Shown here: positions 36,800 to 45,895 of the stretch, in pieces
Position numbering within the stretch: position 1 is the first letter of the stretch
Layout: every line of letters begins with the position of its first letter
Assembly (NCBI RefSeq): GCF_013035315.1
Contig: NZ_WQHP01000006.1
Location: forward strand, 124,001 to 188,000
Reading direction: 5' to 3'
Length of the DNA: 64,000 nt
Source of the DNA: Ruegeria arenilitoris
GTDB lineage: Bacteria > Pseudomonadota > Alphaproteobacteria > Rhodobacterales > Rhodobacteraceae
Notes under the pieces: model-generated
Databases searched by the model: none
Told to the model about the DNA's origin: nothing
What the model saw: the letters and a program-made list of their open reading frames with translations, nothing else
Translations under genes and position numbers: made by a program

Positions 36800-39655
36800 A
36801 TGGCCTTCAAACTGACCGACTACGAAGCCTATGACTTTGCCAATCGCCGCCATATTGGCCCGTCGCCACAAGAGATGGCGGATATGCTCAAGGTGATCGG
36901 CTTCAAGACACTGGACCAGCTGATCGACGCGACCGTCCCGCCCGCGATCCGCCAGAAGGAACCGCTGGACTGGGGTCCGGCGATGACCGAACGCGACGCG
37001 CTGTTCCACATGAAAGAGGTGGCGAGCAAGAACAAGGTTCTGACCTCGCTGATCGGTCAGGGCTATTACGGCACCACCACGCCTGCACCGATCCTGCGCA
37101 ACATCCTGGAAAACCCGGCCTGGTACACGGCCTATACGCCGTACCAGCCCGAGATCAGCCAGGGCCGTCTTGAGGCGCTCTTGAACTTCCAGACCATGGT
37201 CAGCGACCTGACCGGGCTGGACGTGGCCAACGCATCCTTGCTGGACGAAGCCACCGCAGCGGCTGAGGCCATGGCGATGGCCAAGCGTGGTGGTCGGTCC
37301 AAGGGCAACAACGCGGCCTTCTTCGTCGACAAGAACTGCCACCCGCAGACCATCGCGGTGATCAAGACACGGGCCGAGCCTCTGGGCATCGACGTGCAGG
37401 TGGGCGATCCTGATCAACTGGATGCGGGCGCGGTCTTTGGCGCGATCTTCCAATATCCCGGCACCCATGGCCATGTGCGTGACTACACCGCCGAGATCGC
37501 GGCGCTGCATGAACACAAAGCCATCGCCATCGTCGCTGCCGACATCCTGTCGCTGGCGCTGCTGAAGTCGCCCGGCGAGATGGGCGCGGACATTGCCATC
37601 GGCTCGACCCAGCGCTTTGGCGTGCCGATGGGCTATGGCGGCCCGCACGCGGCCTATATGGCGACTACCGACAAGCTGAAGCGCGCGATGCCGGGCCGGA
37701 TCATCGGTGTGTCGATCGACAGCCGCGGCAACAAGGCCTACCGCCTTGCGCTGCAGACGCGTGAGCAGCACATTCGCCGCGAGAAGGCGAACTCGAACGT
37801 CTGCACCGCGCAGGCGCTGCTGGCCGTCATTGCCTCAATGTATGCCGTGTATCACGGCCCCGACGGCATCAAGGCCATCGCGCAATCGGTGCACCGCAAG
37901 ACCTCGCGTCTGGCCGCTGGTCTGGAAGAGGCGGGTTTCTCGGTTGAACCCGAGGTCTTCTTCGACACCATCACGGTCGAGGTCGGCCATCTGCAGAAAA
38001 CGGTGATGGAGGCCGCCGTGGCGCGTGGCGTCAACCTGCGCAAGGTCGGTGAGACCAAGGTCGGCATCAGCCTGGACGAACAGACCCGCCCCGAGACCAT
38101 CGAGGCCGTCTGGGGGGCCTTTGGCATTGATCGCACCGACGACAGCTCGAACAAGCAGTACCGCCTGCCGGATTACGCGCTGCGCGAGACGCCCTATCTG
38201 ACCCACGAGATCTTCCACAAGAACCGGGCCGAGGCCGAGATGACCCGCTATATGCGCCGTCTGGCCGACCGCGACCTGGCGCTGGACCGGGCGATGATCC
38301 CGCTGGGGTCCTGCACCATGAAGCTGAACGCCACGATCGAGATGATCCCGGTCACATGGCCCGAGTTCGGCAACCTGCATCCGTTCTGCCCCGAAGATCA
38401 GGCGCAGGGCTATCACGAGATGATCGCCGATCTGAACGACAAGCTGTGCCAGATCACCGGCTATGACGCGATCTCCCAGCAGCCCAACTCGGGCGCGCAG
38501 GGGGAATACGCAGGCCTGCTGACCATCCGCAACTATCACTTCGCCCGCGGCGAAGGGCACCGCAATGTCTGCCTGATCCCGACCTCGGCGCACGGGACCA
38601 ACCCGGCCTCGGCGCAGATGGTGGGCTGGCAGGTTGTGCCGGTGCAATCGGATGAGAACGGCAATATTGATCTGAATGACTTCCGCGCCAAGGCCGAGAA
38701 ACACTCGGATCATCTGGCCGGGTGCATGATCACCTATCCGTCCACTCATGGCGTGTTCGAGACCACCGTGCAGGAGGTCTGCCAGATCACCCATGACCAC
38801 GGCGGTCAGGTCTATATCGACGGCGCCAACATGAACGCCATGGTGGGTCTGTCGCGCCCCGGTGACATCGGCGGAGACGTCAGCCACCTGAACCTGCACA
38901 AGACCTTCTGCATCCCCCATGGCGGTGGCGGCCCCGGCATGGGCCCCATCGGCGTCAAGGCGCATCTGGAAGAGCACCTGCCCGGCCACCCGGAATACGG
39001 CACTGCCGTGGGTCCGGTCTCGGCGGCACCCTTCGGGTCTCCGTCGATCCTGCCGGTCTCATGGGCCTATGTGCTGCTGATGGGCGGTGCGGGTCTGACC
39101 CAGGCGACCAAAGTGGCGATCCTGAACGCCAACTACATCGCCGCACGTCTGCAGGATGCCTATCCGATCCTCTACACCTCCGAGTCCGGCCGTGTGGCGC
39201 ATGAATGCATCCTCGACACCCGTCCGCTGGACGAGGCGGCGCATGTGACCGTGGATGACGTCGCCAAACGTCTGGTCGATTCAGGCTTCCATGCGCCGAC
39301 CATGTCCTGGCCGGTCGCAGGCACCCTGATGGTCGAGCCCACCGAGTCCGAGCCCAAGGACGAACTGGACCGCTTCTGCGACGCCATGCTGTCCATCCGC
39401 GCCGAAGCGCAGGACATCATCGACGGCAAGATCGACGCGGAAAACAACCCGCTGAAAAACGCCCCCCACACGGTGCGCGATCTGGTCGGCGACTGGGACC
39501 GCCCCTACACCCGCGAACAGGCCTGCTTCCCTCCAGGCTCCATGGGCGTCGACAAATACTGGTCCCCCGTCAACCGCGTCGACAACGCATATGGCGACAG
39601 AAACCTAATCTGCACATGCCCTCCAATGGACGCATACCAAGAAGCCGCTGAGTAA
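36800..39655 (+). CDS. gcvP: Glycine dehydrogenase (decarboxylating), P-protein
   Basis: 951 residues, the fused homodimeric P-protein. It decarboxylates glycine with PLP and loads the aminomethyl group on lipoyl-H. The two homologous halves are visible. The PLP lysine is Lys701 in [16 protein letters not shown], preceded by [21 protein letters not shown]. The N-terminal [13 protein letters not shown] and central GSCTMKLNA segments are typical. AGGAG precedes the ATG. The last ~100 bases use less biased codons (AGA, CTA, CCA) than the rest of the gene. It is the last gene of the operon. Confidence 0.96.
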   Translation: MAFKLTDYEAYDFANRRHIGPSPQEMADMLKVIGFKTLDQLIDATVPPAIRQKEPLDWGPAMTERDALFHMKEVASKNKVLTSLIGQGYYGTTTPAPILRNILENPAWYTAYTPYQPEISQGRLEALLNFQTMVSDLTGLDVANASLLDEATAAAEAMAMAKRGGRSKGNNAAFFVDKNCHPQTIAVIKTRAEPLGIDVQVGDPDQLDAGAVFGAIFQYPGTHGHVRDYTAEIAALHEHKAIAIVAADILSLALLKSPGEMGADIAIGSTQRFGVPMGYGGPHAAYMATTDKLKRAMPGRIIGVSIDSRGNKAYRLALQTREQHIRREKANSNVCTAQALLAVIASMYAVYHGPDGIKAIAQSVHRKTSRLAAGLEEAGFSVEPEVFFDTITVEVGHLQKTVMEAAVARGVNLRKVGETKVGISLDEQTRPETIEAVWGAFGIDRTDDSSNKQYRLPDYALRETPYLTHEIFHKNRAEAEMTRYMRRLADRDLALDRAMIPLGSCTMKLNATIEMIPVTWPEFGNLHPFCPEDQAQGYHEMIADLNDKLCQITGYDAISQQPNSGAQGEYAGLLTIRNYHFARGEGHRNVCLIPTSAHGTNPASAQMVGWQVVPVQSDENGNIDLNDFRAKAEKHSDHLAGCMITYPSTHGVFETTVQEVCQITHDHGGQVYIDGANMNAMVGLSRPGDIGGDVSHLNLHKTFCIPHGGGGPGMGPIGVKAHLEEHLPGHPEYGTAVGPVSAAPFGSPSILPVSWAYVLLMGGAGLTQATKVAILNANYIAARLQDAYPILYTSESGRVAHECILDTRPLDEAAHVTVDDVAKRLVDSGFHAPTMSWPVAGTLMVEPTESEPKDELDRFCDAMLSIRAEAQDIIDGKIDAENNPLKNAPHTVRDLVGDWDRPYTREQACFPPGSMGVDKYWSPVNRVDNAYGDRNLICTCPPMDAYQEAAE

Positions 39656-39660
39656 CGACA

Positions 39661-39686
39661 ACCCCCGCTGAAAAGCGGGGGTTTTT
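39661..39686 (+). terminator. Rho-independent terminator after gcvP
   Basis: ACCCCCGCT (39661-39669), a GAAA loop and AGCGGGGGT (39674-39682) are followed by four more T. The nine-pair stem with T-tail directly after the gcvP stop is a textbook intrinsic terminator on the plus strand. Confidence 0.9.
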
Positions 39687-39687
39687 C

Positions 39688-40980
39688 CTAAGGTTCAAAG
39701 CCTTCGGGCACGCCGAATGGCGGCGAGTCCACGCTGGCCCCCGTAAGCGCGTTCAAAAACGCCACGAGGTTTTGAATTTCAGCCTCTGACAATGCCAGCG
39801 GATCGATGTCGATCTTTTTGCGCACGCGCTGCATCTCAAGCTGATCCTGCCAGACGACGAAATCCGCCTTTTGCAACCAAGGCACACTGGGCAAAGCCGC
39901 CATTTCAGGGGTCCAGTTTGTGAAACTGTCCGCAGGGTTCAGGTGGTGACGGATCATGCTCTCAAGATCCGGAAAGGCCCCGTTATGTCCATATGGGGCC
40001 GTCAGTGCCACGTTGCGCAGCATTGGAGTGCGGAAGCGGTAGGCATCCTCGACCCTGTCGCTTTCCCCCATGCGCCCGACGTCGCGCACGTAAGGATCCC
40101 ATTGCCGGGTGCGGCCGGGGCCAAAGGGTGGAACGGCCAAAGCGTGAAAGCCCTGATCCGACATCAACGGGCCAGAATGGCAGGTGACACAGCGGGCCTT
40201 GCCGTAGAACAACTCCATCCCGTCTTTTTGGACCGGGGACAGCGCGTTCGGGTCTCCCGCGAGATATTGATCGAACGGGCTGTCGGTGCTGCGCCACTCG
40301 ACCGCCATGAAGGCAGCTAATGCGTTGGCGATCTGGGTGATCGTGATGTCTTCGGTCTTCGTGACTTCATCAAACGCGGCGACAATGGCAGGACCATAGC
40401 GTGGATCGGTGCGGACGCGTTTGGCCAGGATCGGCCATCCCTTGTCGATACGATCATGCACTGCGCCGGTAACCTGGTTTTCGGCCACATTCCCGGCCAT
40501 TTCGAACTGCGAGGTCAGCGGGAACAGAGCCTGCGCGGCGAGGAGCGAGTTCAATCCCTCGGGCAGCCACTCCTGCGCCGGAGAGTTGAAGCCGTTGCCG
40601 TAGACGTCCGAGATGCTCAGCCGTCCATCGTGGAAGACCGTGTGTATTTCCTTGGCCCCTAGGTTCCAAAGTCCCGGAGAATTGCGGGGGATACGCTTGC
40701 GGATCTTGTCTGCGCCAACCCCAGGCGTGCGGTCCGGCCCCAGACCTTGGCCGCCTTCGCCGATCCCAAGCGATAAACCGTCCGAAGTGCCAAAGTCCGG
40801 GTGGTGGCAATGGGCGCAGCTGATGTTCTGATTGCCCGACAGGATGGGGTCGTAAAACAGTTGATGACCAATGGCGGCCTGGTCCATATCAAAGGGGAAG
40901 AAATCATCATCCGTCAGCGGGCGCGGCAAGTCCTGTGCTGCGGCGGCTCCGGCCAACAGGAAAGTAACCCCATGCGCCAG
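39688..40980 (-). CDS. Di-heme cytochrome c peroxidase/MauG-family protein, start uncertain
   Basis: About 430 residues of the CcpA/MauG superfamily. Two heme c motifs are present: CAHCH (about residue 60 of the mature part) and CVTCH (about residue 275), with the conserved FRTPMLRNVALTAPYGHNG segment carrying a distal ligand. An apparent signal peptide (HGVTFLLAGAAAAQD) indicates export to the periplasm. No ATG, GTG or TTG lies just before this signal in frame; CTG 40980 is the best-placed codon, TTG 40956 would cut the signal short. The 5' end overlaps the divergent Sel1-repeat gene start. Function may be peroxide reduction or a MauG-like oxidation. Confidence 0.75.
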   Translation of the reverse strand: MAHGVTFLLAGAAAAQDLPRPLTDDDFFPFDMDQAAIGHQLFYDPILSGNQNISCAHCHHPDFGTSDGLSLGIGEGGQGLGPDRTPGVGADKIRKRIPRNSPGLWNLGAKEIHTVFHDGRLSISDVYGNGFNSPAQEWLPEGLNSLLAAQALFPLTSQFEMAGNVAENQVTGAVHDRIDKGWPILAKRVRTDPRYGPAIVAAFDEVTKTEDITITQIANALAAFMAVEWRSTDSPFDQYLAGDPNALSPVQKDGMELFYGKARCVTCHSGPLMSDQGFHALAVPPFGPGRTRQWDPYVRDVGRMGESDRVEDAYRFRTPMLRNVALTAPYGHNGAFPDLESMIRHHLNPADSFTNWTPEMAALPSVPWLQKADFVVWQDQLEMQRVRKKIDIDPLALSEAEIQNLVAFLNALTGASVDSPPFGVPEGFEP

Positions 40981-41442
40981 ATTGTATTTGCCCTTTGTTG
41001 TCTTGCGACTCCGGCGATGGCCGAATTGGAGCAGGCCCGCGACATGATGGAAGCCGGAGAGTTCAAAGCCGCGCGTGAAGAACTGATGCCAGCCGCCCGG
41101 TCGGGAAATGCCGAGGCTGAAGAGCTGATCGGCGTCATGTACGGACTTGGGCTGGGGGTTGAGCAAGACTATGAGCGGGCGTTTGAATGGTATCTGCGCG
41201 CCTCGATGAAGGGGCACCCGGGGGCCCAATCCGGTGTCGGCTGGTATTATGAGCTGGGTCTGGGCATGCCTGCGCCCGATCTGGTCAGGGCGTATATGTG
41301 GTACACGCTCAGCGCGATTGGAGGCGATCCCGACGCGGCGATCAGCCTTGAAGAAGTGGTCAAGAAAATGTCGCCGGAGCAAATCGAAAGGGCGCATGTT
41401 CTGGTGAATGACTACAAAGGGTGGATGTACCCGTTTCGGTAA
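40972..41442 (+). CDS. Small secreted Sel1-like repeat (tetratricopeptide-type) protein
   Basis: 156 residues from ATG 40972. The signal peptide is MRQIVFALCCLATPAMA. It is followed by two or three Sel1-type repeats (AARSGNAEAEELIGVMYGLGLGVEQDYERAFEWYLRAS and GHPGAQSGVGWYYELGLGM). Such proteins mediate protein contacts in the periplasm. The frame is open to 40801, but the signal peptide fixes the start. It is divergent from, and overlaps by nine bases, the proposed peroxidase start, so the two may share regulation. Confidence 0.8.
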   Translation: MRQIVFALCCLATPAMAELEQARDMMEAGEFKAAREELMPAARSGNAEAEELIGVMYGLGLGVEQDYERAFEWYLRASMKGHPGAQSGVGWYYELGLGMPAPDLVRAYMWYTLSAIGGDPDAAISLEEVVKKMSPEQIERAHVLVNDYKGWMYPFR

Positions 41443-41446
41443 GGGC

Positions 41447-41462
41447 CGGGCCTTTAGGCCCG
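41447..41462. terminator. Small hairpin between convergent genes
   Basis: CGGGCC-TTTA-GGCCCG lies between the ends of the Sel1-like gene (plus) and the TRAP binding-protein gene (minus). It has no clear T-run and may serve as a weak bidirectional terminator. Confidence 0.4.
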
Positions 41463-41473
41463 ACCCACTATGC

Positions 41474-42535
41474 TTAGTTCAGGTCCGCATCGCGCGAGGC
41501 GTTAACGTCCGCTTCGGCTGCAGCCACAGCCTCGGTCAGAGCAACAAAGATCTCATCCCCGCGGGCAACGTTGGACTGGAACCAGTCATAAACGGGCGTT
41601 GCAGCCTCTTTGAACGCGGCCTTCTGATCCGGGGTCGGAACATAAAGGTCGCCGCCACCGGCTACGAAATCTTCATATGCCTGGATCGACTTGCGCTTGG
41701 GCGAAGCAAAGGTGGCTTGCTGCAGGGCATAGAACCCATCGACAACAACGCGACGCATGTCCTCGGGCATCTCCTGGAACTTGGCGTTGTTCATCCACCA
41801 CAGCGCGCCCATGTAGGCGTGGCCATCCAGCGTGACATATTGCAGACCCGCATCAGGGAATTTCATGCCCATGATGTCGGTGATCCCGTTCTTGGACCCT
41901 TCGACTACACCGGTTTGGAAGCTGGTGAACAGTTCGGGCCACGGGATCGGGGTGGGCGAGGCACCCAGCGCCTTGACCAGTTCTTGCGGCAGGTCGGCAA
42001 CCACGGTGCGGATTTTCAGACCTTCCATATCCGCAGGTTCGGCAATGCGGCGCTGCGTGTTGGCAAAGTTGCGCCAGCCACCGGTGTTGCCGATGGTCAT
42101 CAGACGGATCGCTCCACCGGAATCTTCCAGCGCCATATCGCGCATTGTGCGGGTGAAATCGCCTGACAGGACATGCTCGGCAATCCGGTCGTCGGCCATC
42201 AGATAAGGCAGGTCCAGAACCTGAACGTAAGGGAAGATGCCCGAAGCGCCGCCCGAGGTCGAAATGTAGATATCGATGGTCCCGTCCGCGACACCCTGCA
42301 GACACTCGGCCCCGTTGGAGCAGAGTTGCGTACCGATGAACAGCTCAACCTCGATCGCACCGTTCGATGCGGCCTCGACATAGTTTTTGAAGACGACCAG
42401 ACCGTCATAGTCCTCGTCGTTTTCATTCGAGTTTGCAGTCGCGCGCAGAGTGTAATCGGCGGCTGTCGCGGCCATGGCAGACGCGGCCACCAGCGACGTG
42501 GCCACCGCTGCGGTTTTGATGAAAGATCTGAGCAT
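41474..42535 (-). CDS. dctP: TRAP transporter substrate-binding protein (DctP family)
   Basis: 353 residues with an N-terminal signal peptide (LRSFIKTAAVATSLVAASAMAATAA). The mature DctP fold is visible from YTLRATANSNENDEDYDGLVVFKNYVEAASNGAIEVELFIGTQL, and the segment GLKIRTVVADLPQELVKALGASPTPIPWPELFTSFQTGVVEG contains the usual ligand-carboxylate/sulfonate contact region including an Arg. TRAP binding proteins bind organic acids or sulfonates. It is the last gene of the minus-strand transporter set (dctQ, dctM, dctP). The companions suggest a sulfonated ligand, but this is inference. Confidence 0.88.
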   Translation of the reverse strand: MLRSFIKTAAVATSLVAASAMAATAADYTLRATANSNENDEDYDGLVVFKNYVEAASNGAIEVELFIGTQLCSNGAECLQGVADGTIDIYISTSGGASGIFPYVQVLDLPYLMADDRIAEHVLSGDFTRTMRDMALEDSGGAIRLMTIGNTGGWRNFANTQRRIAEPADMEGLKIRTVVADLPQELVKALGASPTPIPWPELFTSFQTGVVEGSKNGITDIMGMKFPDAGLQYVTLDGHAYMGALWWMNNAKFQEMPEDMRRVVVDGFYALQQATFASPKRKSIQAYEDFVAGGGDLYVPTPDQKAAFKEAATPVYDWFQSNVARGDEIFVALTEAVAAAEADVNASRDADLN

Positions 42536-42559
42536 GCGTTTCCTCCCTATGGAACTCAG

Positions 42560-43849
42560 TTAGTTGGCAAATCCCGTTATCCTCGGGATCGTCATGGATA
42601 GTGCGGGGATATAGGTGATCAGGAAGATCACTATGATTTCGACCGCTAAGAACGGCAGGATTGCCTTGGCAATGGTTTCAACCTTTTCGCGCGACACGGC
42701 GGCCGCCACGAATAGGACAAGCCCCATCGGCGGCGTTGCCAGACCCACCGTCAGGTTGACGCTCATGATAATGGCGAAATGGATCGGGTCTACGCCAAGG
42801 CTGGTGAAGATTGGGCCCAGGATCGGACCCAGGATGATGATCGCGGGGCCAGCGTCCAGGAACATGCCGACGATGAACAGCAGCAGGTTGATCAGGAACA
42901 GCAGGATCAGCGGGTTTTCAGACAGGCTGAGGATCAGCGAAGCCAGTTGCTCGGGCGCGTGGCTAAGGCTGACGACCGTTTTGAACGCCATCGCGGCCCC
43001 GACCAGCAGCAGAACAACGGCCGAAGTCAGACCTGCATTGCTGAGGATTTCCGGCACCTCTTTCAGGGTCAGCGTCCGAAGGATAAAGAACCCGATGATA
43101 AAGGCATAACCAACGGCAACTGCGGCTGCCTCGGTCGGGGTAAATATCCCGCCCAGAATACCGCCCAGAATGATCACAGGTGTCAGGAGCGGGAAAAACG
43201 CCTTGAGGCTGGCCTGACGACGTTCGCCCCAAGTGTACTTTCGACTGGCGACGGGGAAGTCGTACTTGTCCGCCATAAACTTGATCATCAGCATCAGGCC
43301 AACGCCGACCATCACGCCTGGTACGATACCGGCTAGGAACAGGGCCGCGACGCTTTCGCCCATGACATAGGCGTAGATGATCATGATGCCCGAAGGCGGG
43401 ATGATCGGCCCGATCACCGAACTGGCCGCCGTAATCGCGGCAGCGAAGCGACGGGTATATCCCTGTTTCTCCATCGCCGGGATCAGCATCGACCCCAGCG
43501 CCGACGTGTCGGCCACTGCCGAACCAGACAGGCCTGCAAAGAGGATCGAACTGAGGACGTTCACATGCGCAAGACCTCCGCGCAGATGCCCCATCAGGGC
43601 CTGGCTGAATTCAACCAGCCGCAACGTGATGCCGCCCCGGTTCATCAGTTCTCCGGCCAGCATGAAGAAAGGGATCGCCATCAGCGGAAAGCTGTCCATG
43701 CCGTTATAGACATTGCGATACAGCAGCGTGATATCGTTGGTCTGGCCGTTCAGCCACAGCAGAATGCCGGGGGCTGCCAGCAATGCGAAAAAGACCGGCA
43801 GGCCGATCAGCAGGAACACCAGAAATGTGGGTAGGAACCATATCAGCAT
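42560..43849 (-). CDS. dctM: TRAP transporter large permease (DctM family)
   Basis: 429 residues with about 12 hydrophobic segments. Family motifs include VLLWLNGQ-like N-terminus, FFMLAGELMNRGGITLRLVEF near residue 60, LFAGLSGSAVADTSALGSMLIPAMEKQGY near residue 105, and GPIIPPSGIMIIYA near residue 150. It forms the Na+-coupled channel with DctQ. The start is one base from the DctQ stop, so they are cotranscribed and probably coupled. Confidence 0.92.
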   Translation of the reverse strand: MLIWFLPTFLVFLLIGLPVFFALLAAPGILLWLNGQTNDITLLYRNVYNGMDSFPLMAIPFFMLAGELMNRGGITLRLVEFSQALMGHLRGGLAHVNVLSSILFAGLSGSAVADTSALGSMLIPAMEKQGYTRRFAAAITAASSVIGPIIPPSGIMIIYAYVMGESVAALFLAGIVPGVMVGVGLMLMIKFMADKYDFPVASRKYTWGERRQASLKAFFPLLTPVIILGGILGGIFTPTEAAAVAVGYAFIIGFFILRTLTLKEVPEILSNAGLTSAVVLLLVGAAMAFKTVVSLSHAPEQLASLILSLSENPLILLFLINLLLFIVGMFLDAGPAIIILGPILGPIFTSLGVDPIHFAIIMSVNLTVGLATPPMGLVLFVAAAVSREKVETIAKAILPFLAVEIIVIFLITYIPALSMTIPRITGFAN

Positions 43850-44437
43850 TTATTCAGCCCCCACCGGTGCGTCGGCAATATCGGGCAGCAGATGACCGCC
43901 GCCCAAAAGTGTTATGAAAGCGCGCAGGATCAGCTCGATATTCACCGAAATCAGCAGGATCACCCCGACCAGCAACGAGGCCATCATCCAACTGCGCGGA
44001 ATGCGGAACCATTCGTCAAATCCAAAAGAGGTCGGAAGATACAGCGCGGCTGTAGCGAACTTTCCGCCAAAGCCCGTGACTTCGGACCAGCCGATGTTCA
44101 CGGCGACCAGAAGGACGGCCAAGGATACCAACAAAAGCAGAATGTTCAGGATCTGCCCAACGGCGCGCGGCAGCATCAGGGGCACCATGTCGATGGCGAC
44201 AAACCCGCCGCGCCGAAAGGCTGTGGGGGCCATCAGGCCGGTCATCCACAGCATGCAGAACCGCGCGGCCTCGTCCGGCCAGGGCAATGCGTTGCCGAGC
44301 ACGTATCTGAAAAACACCTGAATCAGGATGGCGATAACCATAAGCGCAATCGCAACGACACCAACCGCACGGCCCAATCGCAGCACGGTTTCATTCACAA
44401 ACGCGATCGGCGCCAGCACCGATGTCAATCCGCCCAT
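43850..44437 (-). CDS. dctQ: TRAP transporter small permease (DctQ family)
   Basis: 195 residues with four hydrophobic segments. The DctQ motif region FRYVLGNALPWPDEAARFCMLWMTGLMAPTAFRRGGFVAIDM spans about residues 43-85. It stabilises the large permease. It is the first TRAP gene in transcription order, 52 bases after the flavin reductase gene. The putative operon therefore runs monooxygenase, AKR, flavin reductase, DctQ, DctM, DctP. Confidence 0.9.
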   Translation of the reverse strand: MGGLTSVLAPIAFVNETVLRLGRAVGVVAIALMVIAILIQVFFRYVLGNALPWPDEAARFCMLWMTGLMAPTAFRRGGFVAIDMVPLMLPRAVGQILNILLLLVSLAVLLVAVNIGWSEVTGFGGKFATAALYLPTSFGFDEWFRIPRSWMMASLLVGVILLISVNIELILRAFITLLGGGHLLPDIADAPVGAE

Positions 44438-44489
44438 GCGGATCCTCCCTTTTCAGCCGCAGGTTTTCCCCGCGACAGTTATCCCGCGC

Positions 44490-45008
44490 TTATTGATGCG
44501 CGAATTGGCCGAGCTTTCCGGCGTAAAAGGTCAATGCGTCTCCGTCCGCCATACTGGCACGCAGGACCTTTCCAACAACAATGACATGGTCGCCTGCATC
44601 GTGATAGGCGTGCTGTTCGCATTCAAACCGCGCCAGACAATCCGGCAGCAACGGCGTTCCGTTTTCGCAGCGGTCGTGCGAAATCTCTTTCAATGCATAC
44701 GCGTCTTTCGAGCATCCAAAGCACAGCTCGGCCTGTTCAGCGGACAGGACATGGACGCTAAAATGACGTGCCTCATGGAAATAGCGAAACCGGCGCGAGT
44801 TGCGGTCGCCAGCCCACATGATGAGCGGCGGATCCAGCGACAGCGAGGAAAAACTGTTCGCCGTGATGCAGATCGGGCCGTCGGCGCTGTCGCAGGTGAC
44901 GATGGTCACACCGGTGGCAAATCGGCCGAAAGCGTCGCGCAGGGTGCGGGTGTCGTCCTTGTGGGGGACGAATGTGTGGGTCATGTCCTTTGAAATTGCA
45001 TTCATCAT
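44490..45008 (-). CDS. Flavin reductase family protein (SsuE/HpaC-like function)
   Basis: 172 residues of the flavin reductase-like, FMN-binding split-barrel family: LRDAFGRFATGVTIVTC near residue 25, ITANSFSSLSLDPPLIMWAGDRNSRRF near residue 55, and ARFECEQHAYHDAGDHVIVVGKV near residue 130. It would supply FMNH2 to the SsuD-like monooxygenase two genes upstream. The ATG at 45008 overlaps the aldo/keto reductase stop (ATGA). In the sulfo-SMO pathway the equivalent protein is SmoA. Confidence 0.88.
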   Translation of the reverse strand: MMNAISKDMTHTFVPHKDDTRTLRDAFGRFATGVTIVTCDSADGPICITANSFSSLSLDPPLIMWAGDRNSRRFRYFHEARHFSVHVLSAEQAELCFGCSKDAYALKEISHDRCENGTPLLPDCLARFECEQHAYHDAGDHVIVVGKVLRASMADGDALTFYAGKLGQFAHQ

Positions 45009-45895
45009 GGTACCTCTTGCCCCAGCGCCGCCTCATACAGGCGGAACCAGCTCTCGCGATCCAATTTGACTTTCAGCGCGTCGGAAATGCGCTTGATGCG
45101 GTCCAGATTGTTGGTGCCCAGAACCGGCAGGATGCCTGCAGGATGCGCCAGCAGGAACGCAATCGCGACGGCGGCGCGGTCCACACCAAACTCTTCGCCT
45201 ATCTCGTCTGCAACTAAACCGACCGGAGGGTTGCCGGCCATCAACAGCCCACCGCCCAGCGGCGACCAGGCCATCAGCGGGTGACCGTGCTGCTGGTGAA
45301 AGGCGAGATCGCCGTTTGTGAAGGGGCTGATCTCGCCCAGCGAAATCTCGATCTGGTTGGTAACCAGAGGTGTCTTCATCGCCGATTGCAGCAGGTTCCA
45401 GTCCCACGGGCGGAAGTTGGACACACCCACTGCGCGGACTTTGCCGCTTGCGACCACTTCGTCCAGCGCAGCGCCGGTTTCATGGTGGTCCATGAACGGA
45501 TCAGGGCGGTGGATCAGCAGCAGGTCAATGTGGTCAATGGCCATCTCGGACAGAGAGGTTTCCACCGATTTCAGGATATGCGCCCGCGAGGTATCATAGT
45601 ATTTGACCTTCGCATGCGAATACCGGCCGCAAGGGGCAACGATATCGCATTTGGTGACGATCTCCATTTTCTGGCGCAGTGCGGGGTTTTCCCGCAATGC
45701 GGCGCCCAGAACAGCTTCGGCGTTATAGTCGCCGTAGATATCGGCCTGATCGAAGGTGGTGATACCCTGATCCAGACAGGCCTGAATCTTCGCCTCGACA
45801 TGGGCCGCCGATGTATCTGTGTCATCGCCTAAGCGCCACATGCCATAGACAAGGCGGCTCATATCCAGCGAGTCAGAAAGTTTCACACGTTGCAT
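45005..45895 (-). CDS. Aldo/keto reductase
   Basis: 296 residues of the AKR TIM-barrel family. The catalytic tetrad is Asp49, Tyr54, Lys82 and His129 (FDQADIYG, VTKC, LLIHRPDP). The NADPH segment is VLGTNNLDRIKRISDALK near the end. It probably reduces an aldehyde or dicarbonyl sugar. In the sulfo-SMO pathway an AKR (SmoB) reduces the 6-oxo-glucose formed by desulfonation; an equivalent role here is inferred from its position between the monooxygenase and flavin reductase genes. Its start overlaps the monooxygenase stop by one base. Confidence 0.88.
   Translation of the reverse strand: MQRVKLSDSLDMSRLVYGMWRLGDDTDTSAAHVEAKIQACLDQGITTFDQADIYGDYNAEAVLGAALRENPALRQKMEIVTKCDIVAPCGRYSHAKVKYYDTSRAHILKSVETSLSEMAIDHIDLLLIHRPDPFMDHHETGAALDEVVASGKVRAVGVSNFRPWDWNLLQSAMKTPLVTNQIEISLGEISPFTNGDLAFHQQHGHPLMAWSPLGGGLLMAGNPPVGLVADEIGEEFGVDRAAVAIAFLLAHPAGILPVLGTNNLDRIKRISDALKVKLDRESWFRLYEAALGQEVP

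Noticed and set aside
36302..37771. Long antisense open frame (489 codons) over gcvH and gcvP
   Set aside because: Shadow of strongly biased codons in gcvP; low-complexity His/Arg/Gln-rich translation without domains.
39688..41397. 569-codon version of the peroxidase gene
   Set aside because: The first ~139 codons run antisense through the Sel1-like gene and are not peroxidase-like; the signal peptide marks the real N-terminus near 40980.
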